64,000 bases of DNA. Source: Sphingobacteriales bacterium (GTDB lineage: Bacteria; Bacteroidota; Bacteroidia; Chitinophagales; UBA2359). The stretch covers positions 372,001-436,000 of the forward strand of contig JADJTG010000012.1 of assembly GCA_016711285.1 (NCBI GenBank), written 5' to 3'. Below are positions 35,501 through 43,500 of the stretch, in pieces (within the stretch, counting starts at the first letter, position 1; the number at the start of each line of letters is the position of its first letter). A program made the position numbers and the translations under genes. Below the pieces are notes generated by a model. The model made no database searches and was not told the origin of the DNA. It was given only the letters and a program-made list of their open reading frames with translations.

Positions 35501-38458
35501 TACACAGCCTGTCGCTGCATCGGTAAACGTCACATCTACTACATCGCCATCGGCGGCTGTATAGCTTGTGGCATCTGCAACTGCTACACCACCTACTTCA
35601 TATACAAAAATACCCGCACTCGCTGTCATCGCACTTGCCAAACTCGTCAAATTGTATGGATTTGCATCTACACATAGCTCCGGTGTTTGTGCGGTCAATA
35701 CAGGCAATGGGTTCACGGTGAAAGTAATCGTTGTTGTGTTTACACAGCCTGTCGCTGCATCGGTAAACGTCACATCTACTACATCGCCATCGGCGGCTGT
35801 ATAGCTTGTGGCATCTGCAACTGCTACACCGCCTACTTCATATACAAAAATGCCCGCACTCGCTGTCATCGCACTTTCCAAACTCGTCAAATTGTATGGA
35901 TTTGCATCTACACATAGCTCCGGTGTTTGTGCGGTCAATACAGGCAATGGTAATACATTCAATGTTACTGTACTCGTTGTATAACATCCATTAGCGTCCG
36001 CTATTCTTACATAGAGTACCACGTCATCTAAACCCATATATGGATTCGTGGGGTTTAACGCATTTACATTATTATCTGCATCAGCTTGGCTAGTATGATA
36101 ACTTACCGTTAAGCCACCAGTCGTTGCATCTCCGCTGTTATCAACATCTATTCCATTTACATTCAAACTATTCCCTGCATCTTCTGCCGCATTCAAATTA
36201 AAACTTATACTGTTTGTAGGATCCGTGTCATTATCACATTGCTCTAATAGTACTGCATTTACTATCGGCAATGGGTTCACGGTGAAAGTGATCGTTGTTG
36301 TGTTTACACAGCCTGTCGCTGCATCGGTAAACGTCACATCTACTACATCGCCATCGGCGGCTGTATAGCTTGTGGCATCTGCAACTGCTACACCGCCCAC
36401 TTCATATACAAAAATACCCGTACTCGCTGTCATTGAACCTGCCAAACTCGTCAAATTGTATGGATTTGCATCTACACATAGCTCCGGTGTTTGTGCGGTC
36501 AATACAGGCAATGGGTTCACGGTGAAAGTGATCGTTGTTGTGTTTACACAGCCTGTCGCTGCATCGGTAAACGTCACATCTACTACATCGCCATCGGCGG
36601 CTGTATAGCTTGTGGCATCTGCAACCGCTACACCACCTACTTCATATACAAAAATACCCGCACTCGCTGTCATTGAACCTGCCAAACTCGTCAAATTGTA
36701 TGGATTTGCATCTACACATAGCTCCGGTGTTTGTGCGGTGAGTACTGGTAATGGGTTCACGGTGAAAGTAATCGTTGTTGTGTTTACACAGCCTGTCGCT
36801 GCATCGGTAAACGTCACATCTACTACATCGCCATCGGCGGCTGTATAGCTTGTGGCATCTGCAACTGCTACACCGCCTACTTCATATACAAAAATACCCG
36901 CACTCGCTGTCATCGCACTTGCCAAACTCGTCAAATTGTATGGATTTGCATCTACACATAGCTCCGGTGTTTGTGCGGTCAATACAGGTAATGGGTTCAC
37001 GGTGAAAGTAATCGTTGTTGTGTTTACACAGCCTGTCGCTGCATCGGTAAACGTCACATCTACTACATCGCCATCGGCGGCTGTATAGCTTGTGGCATCT
37101 GCAACTGCTACACCGCCTACTTCATATACAAAAATGCCCGCACTCGCTGTCATTGAACCTGCCAAACTCGTCAAATTGTATGGATTTGCATCTACACATA
37201 GCTCCGGTGTTTGTGCGGTCAATACAGGCAATGGGTTCACGGTGAAAGTAATCGTTGTTGTGTTCACACAGCCTGTCGCTGCATCGGTAAACGTCACATC
37301 TACTACATCGCCATCGGCGGCTGTATAGCTTGTGGCATCTGCAACTGCTACACCACCCACTTCATATACAAAAATGCCCGTACTCGCTGTCATTGAACCT
37401 GCCAAACTCGTCAAATTGTATGGATTTGCATCTACACATAGCTCCGGTGTTTGTGCGGTCAATACAGGCAATGGTAATACATTCAATGTTACTGTACTCG
37501 TTGTATAACATCCATTAGCGTCTGCTATTCTTACATAGAGTACCACGTCATCTAAACCCATATATGGATTCGTGGGGTTTAACGCATTTACATTATTATC
37601 TGCATCAGCTTGGCTAGTATGATAACTTACCGTTAAGCCACCAGTCGTTGCATCTCCGCTGTTATCAACATCTATTCCATTTACATTCAAACTAATCCCT
37701 GCAGCTTCTGCCGCATTCAAATTAAAACTTATACTGTTTGTAGGATTCGTGTCATTATCACATTGCTCTAATAGTACTGCATTTACTATCGGCAATGGGT
37801 TCACGGTGAAAGTGATCGTTGTTGTGTTTACACAGCCTGTCGCTGCATCGGTAAACGTCACATCTACTACATCGCCATCGGCGGCTGTATAGCTTGTGGC
37901 ATCTGCAACCGCTACACCACCTACTTCATATACAAAAATACCCGCACTCGCTGTCATTGAACCTGCCAAACTCGTCAAATTGTATGGATTTGCATCTACA
38001 CATAGCTCCGGTGTTTGTGCGGTCAATACAGGCAATGGGTTCACGGTGAAAGTAATCGTTGTTGTGTTTACACAGCCTGTCGCTGCATCGGTAAACGTCA
38101 CATCTACTACATCGCCATCGGCGGCTGTATAGCTTGTGGCATCTGCAACTGCTACACCGCCCACTTCATATACAAAAATACCCGCACTCGCTGTCATCGC
38201 GCTTGCCAAACTCGTCAAATTGTATGGATTTGCATCTACACATAGCTCCGGTGTTTGTGCGGTCAATACAGGCAATGGGTTCACGGTGAAAGTAATCGTT
38301 GTTGTGTTTACACAGCCTGTCGCTGCATCGGTAAACGTCACATCTACTACATCGCCATCGGCGGCTGTATAGCTTGTGGCATCTGCAACCGCTACACCAC
38401 CTACTTCATATACAAAAATACCCGCACTCGCTGTCATTGAACCTGCCAAACTCGTCAA
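26549..38458 (-). CDS. Giant repetitive adhesin, C-terminal part with T9SS type A tail
   Basis: 3,969 codons; the first Met is internal to a repeat, so this is the continuation of the gene at 38476-45687, separated by one missing base near 38488. Order: copies 8-17 of the 80-residue module with two 107-residue spacer modules, two IVSAGTYSPLCADASAITLS modules, Ig/PKD-like domains, a lamin-tail-like domain (WVLNELLADPDA, then FIELVN), four units of 91 residues (SGGTWSIVSGAAG type), five DUF11 units (IVKSAIDGTDSQT, then NTGNVxLxNVxIxDPQ), a FnIII-like domain (ELTWITATETNNDYFTLYRS) and the sorting domain (EIYPVPTVHQVNI to FVKQD). It is the only giant protein in the cluster with a recognisable T9SS tail. 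Likely a cell-surface adhesin. Confidence 0.85.
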   Translation of the reverse strand: MTSLAGSMTASAGIFVYEVGGVAVADATSYTAADGDVVDVTFTDAATGCVNTTTITFTVNPLPVLTAQTPELCVDANPYNLTSLASAMTASAGIFVYEVGGVAVADATSYTAADGDVVDVTFTDAATGCVNTTTITFTVNPLPVLTAQTPELCVDANPYNLTSLAGSMTASAGIFVYEVGGVAVADATSYTAADGDVVDVTFTDAATGCVNTTTITFTVNPLPIVNAVLLEQCDNDTNPTNSISFNLNAAEAAGISLNVNGIDVDNSGDATTGGLTVSYHTSQADADNNVNALNPTNPYMGLDDVVLYVRIADANGCYTTSTVTLNVLPLPVLTAQTPELCVDANPYNLTSLAGSMTASTGIFVYEVGGVAVADATSYTAADGDVVDVTFTDAATGCVNTTTITFTVNPLPVLTAQTPELCVDANPYNLTSLAGSMTASAGIFVYEVGGVAVADATSYTAADGDVVDVTFTDAATGCVNTTTITFTVNPLPVLTAQTPELCVDANPYNLTSLASAMTASAGIFVYEVGGVAVADATSYTAADGDVVDVTFTDAATGCVNTTTITFTVNPLPVLTAQTPELCVDANPYNLTSLAGSMTASAGIFVYEVGGVAVADATSYTAADGDVVDVTFTDAATGCVNTTTITFTVNPLPVLTAQTPELCVDANPYNLTSLAGSMTASTGIFVYEVGGVAVADATSYTAADGDVVDVTFTDAATGCVNTTTITFTVNPLPIVNAVLLEQCDNDTDPTNSISFNLNAAEDAGNSLNVNGIDVDNSGDATTGGLTVSYHTSQADADNNVNALNPTNPYMGLDDVVLYVRIADANGCYTTSTVTLNVLPLPVLTAQTPELCVDANPYNLTSLESAMTASAGIFVYEVGGVAVADATSYTAADGDVVDVTFTDAATGCVNTTTITFTVNPLPVLTAQTPELCVDANPYNLTSLASAMTASAGIFVYEVGGVAVADATSYTAADGDVVDVTFTDAATGCVNTTTITFTVNPLPIVSAGTYSPLCADASAITLSGSPVGGTFNGTGVSSGSFYASIAGVGTHLITYIYTDVNGCTNSATTNIVVNDLPIVSAGTYSPLCADASAITLSGSPIGGTFNGTGVSGTTFDPAAANLGVNIITYIYTDVNGCTNSATTDIVVQDCTLPCPVLLTSDASSNEICTNSTLSLSATMSPTTAVEGTDYTAAWYLISIDGAAVSPAQLVLSTLNGDITPTNTDPCDPKDYTYELRVTCAVDNSIIYTSTETITVFPIPQAGLSYVVQGAGTCEVSIQPLCANLSITNDQTTLVYDNDYSLPEGAASLDVTFTILIANAPATCSVTETITATSPTPPSVTSIVICNDDLAGLGLQVQSPVAGSTYLWYSAPRDAANPLTNYLASGTSYNPNQDFVADGIAHTVYIYQQDASACVSAAATANFTIILCAMVTEVCNCDGSSGIIQVYAQPGSYTVDNHTQMYLLVDSNGIIVDGSADGTFNAVATGLYDAYALNYLTTDLANIPSFAVGQPISNFTGGTTPGPWSSLSPCWDLSVSLPVSVNQCIPDLAPVSNPQLCEGLTLDLAALTPAELNGVTAQSQGWYVGTSSTLVGGDLAAVSVANGDQFTYSFVSDGGCTDNVTITVTVIPNPVVTPLVINENCDGTLGNISFASNGVDTYAYNIGTTFITPGTFTTTAIDTTIIGGLAAGDYTIRVQTPEGCFTDVVATVLPATNCCDGFDSPTLADIQFCEDNATASTEIIPVGGGTGTSVAPTSEAVTATWGFDGEVPTGAAGDVGAANISVLDASVGVGSGAVTYPAGNAPTSADAISTNSWNIATEADAVANDKYFEFCVDAANGYTLDITSVSFDNDASSTGATNFALYYNGAPVAGGAGTTSQNFTTNPMTSVSGLTGISGTNVCIRIYAWGGTATTGTWRVDNVILGGTVNSAGSGAPITYNFYADNAGTQGAAISSAQGVASYDPAPATPGTYTYWVTATDGTCESAAVPVSLTIDAAPAATVAAGATLCNAAGGGSPSTIDLSTLVSATTNGVGTWEDASGNTLASTAIDGSVLGVGTFDYNYIVTPSAGSVCAPAVYPVSIAVLNCNCAGFEDPTLADIIACETDTYDLTITPQGGGYTPVPAVYTWNFDGEVTSGIASNSSTTAGNATVGSGVANVSFPGGNGSADAYSASAWDTLAVFNAAADEYFEFCVNANSGFITALDSLVFDNRASSTGPAFFNVAVSVDGGAYTFISNDNLTNINPSGSPITFSTNNIALNTADASTICVRIYGYNSGADAGTWRVDNVELYGSVVPAGTITYNFYQDNGGTAGAPISGAQGVASYVAGITPPDTATYWVVATDGVCSSNAVPVLVQIDAAPMAVVGDTATLCNTSGGFYGTSLDLNTLITSGDMNGVWTDASSNVVSTIDGTTLALGTHTYTYTITPPVGSLCPPAVYPVNVGVLDCATVAPCDLAIIATPSACNGSTYDLTLDVTFINPVSDSLSVMVDSLEYTFAYTTSPQQIIISGLDGDATSGIVVSATDAGSVAPTGTWVLNELLADPDAVAGDANGDGTISSLADEFIELVNATGTTVDISGWTISDALSIRHTFPAGTFVAPGQAVVVFGGGTPTGTFGNAIVQIASTGGLSLNNTGDDILVLNDAAGTVIALTYGSNAGNNQSIVLSPEITGTTYVQSGSFSPGTWNNGLAFGDVCQTTTTYDEPNCVVCISPVNAGTDQSSTICGAESGLTSIVLNSILTDEDAGGTWSIVSGVAGANFDATAGTLDPNGIYGTFVFEYVLTGLVPCPNDTSIVTVNIITPAMAGTATNPAPICAAASGLAAIDLDNQLSGADAGGTWSIVSGAAGANFDTATGIIDPNGLAAGTYVFQYLVAANGACPSDSEQVTVTIDDPASAGVATNPAPICAATSGLATIDLDNQLSGEDTGGTWSIVSGAAGSNFTAATGVLNPNGLAAGTYVFQYTVAANGACPSDSEQVTVTIDDPASAGVATNPAPICAATSGLATIDLDNQLSGEDTGGTWSIVSGAAGSNFTAATGVLNPNGLAAGTYVFQYTVAANGACPSDSKQVTVVVNATPTIISAPVVCDDFDGTITVNATVAGALALEYQLNNGAFQSSNVFTNLADGTYTVTVRVAGSSCTATLGNLVVNCDGLPEVNIDKDDADNSDDIQYIQSGNTATFTITVSNTGTEDLINVTITDPQAPDCNTMIPGVFEVGEVFTYTCTLENVTADFINTIFVTGIGIDSGVEVEDQDDTEVDVYPAYPQIEIVKSALDGTDTQTIAQGGTATFEITVTNTGSVDLINVVVHDEQTTDCYAAIGYLAVGDSFSYICTADNVEESFTNIATVSGTPVTGGDPVTDDDPSDVIIGTPAISIVKSAIDGSDVQTVNINGTAYFEITVTNTGNLDLQNVTITDPQAPNCNTVIEGVFEVGESYTYTCSDSGVQQSYTNIASVTGTPVGGGNPVTDNDPSDVNVVIPQNPAISIVKSAINGSDSQTINVGGTAYFEITVTNTGNVALQNVTITDPQAPDCDTVIEGVFEVGESYTYTCSDSNVQQSYTNIVSVTGTPVGGGNPVTDNDPSDVNVVNPQYPSINIVKSAIDGTDSQTLEPGETAVFNIVVTNTGNVPLTNVQVNDPQSPDCNEFIGNLAVGQSYTYTCYIANVTQSFINIATVTGTPAGGGNPVTDQDPSDVIVVDQPDICNDFVVAASAVCDKETGNFILLVTITGGNPGNLGYTVNSIVTDENGNVLSSTNGYIGGTFIDGPYPGNSGYSYEVVVNAHPECSETITDPKVPCTPVTAIDLIRFSGEVLQTGNELTWITATETNNDYFTLYRSVDGINFEPITNVDGAGNSSTDRTYTYLDKAAPLGLSYYRLEHTDFFGEVTSVEKIVVLERDALNEGVVEIYPVPTVHQVNIDFVSLQTDIVEITIFDVAGKLIETVQYEAKAGNNTFSIDVSRYAVGTYTAVLRTGTFIEPLRFVKQD
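27420..29045 (-). repeat. Five DUF11-type repeats in the giant adhesin
   Basis: The units of roughly 100-110 residues start with IVKSA(I/L)DG and contain FEITVTNTGN and PQxPDCN, then a TCxxxNVxxSF(I/T)N segment. Adjacent copies are close at DNA level. DUF11 modules are common stalk domains of bacterial surface proteins. Confidence 0.8.
29291..30370 (-). repeat. Four 91-residue (273-nt) Ig-like repeats in the giant adhesin
   Basis: The units share GGTWSIVSG, FxxxTGxxxPNGLAAGTYVFQY and CPSDSEQVTV. Two of the copies are nearly identical DNA, and the last copy is more diverged. Confidence 0.8.
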
Positions 38459-40510
38459 ATTGTATGGATTTGCATCTACACATAGCTCGGTGTTTGTGCG
38501 GTGAGTACTGGTAATGGGTTCACGGTGAAAGTGATCGTTGTTGTGTTTACACAGCCTGTCGCTGCATCGGTAAACGTCACATCTACTACATCGCCATCGG
38601 CGGCTGTATAGCTCGTGGCATCTGCAACTGCTACACCACCTACTTCATATACAAAAATACCCGCACTCGCTGTCATCGCGCTTGCCAAACTCGTCAAATT
38701 GTATGGATTTGCATCTACACATAGCTCCGGTGTTTGTGCGGTGAGTACTGGTAATGGGTTCACGGTGAAAGTAATCGTTGTTGTGTTTACACAGCCTGTC
38801 GCTGCATCGGTAAACGTCACATCTACTACATCGCCATCGGCGGCTGTATAGCTCGTGGCATCTGCAACTGCTACACCGCCTACTTCATATACAAAAATGC
38901 CCGCACTCGCTGTCATCGCACTTGCCAAACTCGTCAAATTGTATGGATTTGCATCTACACATAGCTCCGGTGTTTGTGCGGTCAATATAGGCAATGGTAA
39001 TACATTCAATGTTACTGTACTCGTTGTATAACATCCATTAGCGTCCGCTATTCTTACATAGAGTACCACGTCATCTAAACCCATATATGGATTCGTGGGG
39101 TTTAACGCATTTACATTATTATCTGCATCAGCTACAGTATGATAACTTACCGTTAAGCCACCAGTCGTTGCATCTCCGCTGTTATCAACATCTATTCCAT
39201 TTACATTCAAACTATTCCCTGCATCTTCTGCCGCATTCAAATTAAAACTTATACTGTTTGTAGGATTCGTGTCATTATCACATTGCTCTAATAGTACTGC
39301 ATTTACTATCGGTAATGGGTTCACGGTGAAAGTGATCGTTGTTGTGTTCACACAGCCTGTCGCTGCATCGGTAAACGTCACATCTATTACATCGCCATCG
39401 GCGGCTGTATAGCTTGTGGCATCTGCAACTGCTACACCGCCCACTTCATATACAAAAATACCCGCACTCGCTGTCATCGCGCTTGCCAAACTCGTCAAAT
39501 TGTATGGATTTGCATCTACACATAGCTCCGGTGTTTGTGCGGTCAATACAGGCAATGGGTTCACGGTGAAAGTAATCGTTGTTGTGTTTACACAGCCTGT
39601 CGCTGCATCGGTAAACGTCACATCTACTACATCGCCATCGGCGGCTGTATAGCTTGTGGCATCTGCAACTGCTACACCGCCTACTTCATATACAAAAATG
39701 CCCGTACTCGCTGCCATCGCACTTGCCAAACTCGTCAAATTGTATGGATTTGCATCTACACATAGCTCCGGTGTTTGTGCGGTCAATACAGGCAATGGGT
39801 TCACGGTGAAAGTAATCGTTGTTGTGTTTACACAGCCTGTCGCTGCATCGGTAAACGTCACATCTACTACATCGCCATCGGCGGCTGTATAGCTTGTGGC
39901 ATCTGCAACCGCTACACCACCTACTTCATATACAAAAATACCCGCACTCGCTGTCATTGAACCTGCCAAACTCGTCAAATTGTATGGATTTGCATCTACA
40001 CATAGCTCCGGTGTTTGTGCGGTGAGTACTGGTAATGGGTTCACGGTGAAAGTGATCGTTGTTGTGTTTACACAGCCTGTCGCTGCATCGGTAAACGTCA
40101 CATCTACTACATCGCCATCGGCGGCTGTATAGCTCGTGGCATCTGCAACTGCTACACCACCTACTTCATATACAAAAATACCCGTACTCGCTGTCATCGC
40201 GCTTGCCAAACTCGTCAAATTGTACGGATTTGCATCTACACATAGCTCCGGTGTTTGTGCGGTCAATACAGGTAATGGGTTCACGGTGAAAGTAATCGTT
40301 GTTGTGTTTACACAGCCTGTCGCTGCATCGGTAAACGTCACATCTACTACATCGCCATCGGCGGCTGTATAGCTTGTGGCATCTGCAACTGCTACGCCGC
40401 CTACTTCATATACAAAAATACCCGCACTCGCTGTCATCGCACTTGCCAAACTCGTCAAATTGTATGGATTTGCATCTACACATAGCTCGGTGTTTGTGCG
40501 GTCAATACAG
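35463..40510 (-). repeat. Higher-order array: 17 copies of a 240-nt (80-residue) module with three 107-residue spacers
   Basis: Unit starts (plus coordinates) are 35463, 35703, 36267, 36507, 36747, 36987, 37227, 37791, 38031, 38271, 38510, 38750, 39311, 39551, 39791, 40031 and 40271. Spacer modules start near 35943, 37467 and 38990. The order is therefore 2, spacer, 5, spacer, 5, spacer, 5 units, a period of about 1,524 nt. Units differ at few sites (ASAM or AGSM; TASAG or TASTG), so amplification or homogenisation is recent. Confidence 0.92.
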
Positions 40511-43500
40511 GCAATGGATTTATTACTAAAGTAACCGTAGCCGTACCGTAGCACGGAAGCATCTTCTACACGTGCATATAAAATTTGACCATTCGCACCC
40601 GCAAAAGGGTTAGTAGGGTTTATTGCATTAATATCTGCATCTGCATCAGCTTGAGTTAAATGATAGGTAACTGTTAAGCCACTTACGCCGTTGTCAACAT
40701 CTGTTGCTGAAGTATTGCTCACTGCTGTTGCATCTTCTGCCGCAGTTAAATCAAAATTTAACGTATTACCTGTATTTGTATCTGTATCGCAAAGTGTTAA
40801 GGTTACTGCATTAGCTGTTAAATCAGGAGCAATTTGCAACAATAAGGTAGTAGTGTTATAGCAAGCACTTAATGCATCTTCCACTCTTACATATAAGGTA
40901 GTTCCGCTTGAAGTATAAGGGCTTGATAAATCATTTGCACCCGCGTCAGCATCTGCCTGTGTAGCGTGATAAGTAATAACCGCTCCAACCGTACTTGTAA
41001 CTACTGCACTGGTTAAATCAAATGCAGCACTGCCATCTCCATTGTTATCGCATAATATTAAAGTATCAGCCATTACAACAGGCAATGGATTTACAGTTAA
41101 AGTAACAGGAGCAATGGCATAACAACCATCTGCTGTTTCTACTCTTGCATAAATTGTTTCATCTACACCCACTGATACAACTTCCGTAGTAATAGCGTTG
41201 AGGTCAGCATCAGCATCGGCTTGTGTGGCGTGATAAGTAACCGTCAAACCACTTACGCCGTTATCCACTTCATCTTGTGCTATTTCGCCCAAGGTAGAAT
41301 CACCATCGCCTTGGTTGGTGCTTGCAGCAGGATTCTCAGCATCAGCTAAAGTAAAATCTACTGTTCCGTCTCCATCATCACACAAAACCAAAGTAACCGG
41401 ATTAGCAATAGGAAGCGGCAGAATAATAACCTGAACTTTTACGGCAGTTGTATTGGCTTCATCTAAATCCAAACACAATAAACCTACCGTAGCAGGAGTA
41501 GGTGAAATAGCAACAGTTCCATTGCTTACATCATCGCTGCTGTTGTCATTATCGGCATCTACAATTTCCTGAATATCATTATCGGCGGGGTCGGCTGCTC
41601 CATCAATACTACTCAAATAAGATAATACCGAAGCAGGTGTATTCAATACAATATTGTAGGATAATCCAAATATATCATAAGTACCCGCAGGCAGTAATGA
41701 ATAATCAAAATCGCCGCTCAGGTTATATTGTAAAATTTCACCCAAACTATCCGCCAAAATATAAGCATATTCGTAATCGGCGGCAGGAATAGGTGTAATT
41801 TCGTCTATTTGCGTATAAACTGCACCAAACGCTGCCGAAGCAGCAGCATCGTCCAATAAGTCGCTACCCTCACAAATTTCAAACGGTGCAGTAGTTGGTG
41901 TTGTCGGCTCTAAATCACCGGCATCGGCAACACAACAATTACAAGCTACCGCATAAGGAGCAGGGGCAGAAGCGATGTAGCAATAGATGTCAAAAGGAGC
42001 AGTTTTTGCTATTACATCTGCAATAGCAGCATTATCACTTACATCTCCATCTACTGCCAAAAATGTTCCGGCTCCCAATAAAGCACTTTCTAAACTCGCC
42101 AACTCACTATCCAATACATTTAAAGCGTATATTTCATAATCTCCATTCTCTAAACCTGTAAACAAGCCGGTATGATTGGCATCAATAATAGCACCTACAG
42201 CCAAAGCAGAACCGTTGTAAGTGCCGTCATTTTCTACCAATATATATACCTGTGTATAGCCGTTGCTGTTAAATGTACCCGGTGTAGATTGTGCGATAAT
42301 AGTTCCCGAATTGGGAGAGGCTGTACAATCGCAGGAGTTTTCGGCTAAAGGACACAAGGCTTCTACTACCTCCACTTGTGCAGTACAAGCAGTACAAGGA
42401 GCAACAGCGTTGGCATCGGTTACTGTTACGGTTTGAGTACCCAATCCTGTTCCACTATGCACATAAGGACCGAAATATAAAGTACTACCGCTAAAAGTTT
42501 GAGTAGCCGCTCCAATAGAAACGCTATAATCAGCCAAACCACCTGTGATAGCTGTAACAGCCACATAATATTCATTATCGGCGGCGGCTACACCACCTGC
42601 TCCTGTACAAGATGCTACTGCTGTAATAACAATCGGGTCTAAAACAGTAAATGCTGTACAAGCACTTACATTTATATCACCGCATACAACACCCGCTGCC
42701 GTTGCTACTGCATCATTTTCCGTGAGCGTTGCCAAATAAGTATTGATATTATCATTTAAGGCAGGTAAAGGATTAACAGCCAAATCAGCATCAGCAGGAT
42801 CATAATTTAAGCCCTGAATACAATAACTACCTGCTGTTAAGCCGGCAGGAATTGATAAATCATCATTAAAATTGGCAGGTATTGCCGAGTTGTAGTTAGC
42901 AGAAGAAATAACTGCTTCTATTGTGCCGTCTGCTGCCACCACATACCATACATAAGCATAGTTGGCAGCCGGCAAAGCAGCACCAAAATCTACGGCTACA
43001 TTGATGGTAGAAGCTACACTTCCGGTTCCTGTATCGGAACATATAGAAGTACAACTTGCCGTACTTTGTGTACCTGCACTCGGATTACAGCAATTGCAAT
43101 TATAGGATTGACTCGCACAAGGACCTACACAAGAAGTAGCAGGTGTAGCATAAGGCGAACCTACCTGAATTCCGGCATCTGCCAGAAAAGCTGCCAAATC
43201 AGCATTCAACACATTAAAAGCATAAACTGTGTATGGATTAGGCGAAATAATACTTGTAAATAAACCTGTATTATTGACTACCGCCACATTTCCTGTATTA
43301 TCATCTACCAGTACATATACATAAGTAGTATTATTGATAGTGCCACTATTAACAGTAAGCGGAGCAAATTGTGCCAATATTTGAGGGGCATCGCAAGAGC
43401 AACCCTGCGTGTATCCACACAATACAGGTACTACTTCCGTTGTCACCGGACAAGCTGCATTGGCTTGGTCAGTAATTTCTATACTCACCACCTGCGTACC

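Noticed and set aside
38456..38458. Met near 38458 as a true gene start
   Set aside because: It lies inside an 80-residue repeat unit (LTSLAGSM); no signal peptide or promoter, and one missing base joins it to the upstream frame.
35568..40372. Series of plus-strand ORFs of about 78 codons every 240 nt across the adhesin array
   Set aside because: They are the antisense shadow of the 80-residue repeat; they repeat with its exact period and have no promoters or terminators.
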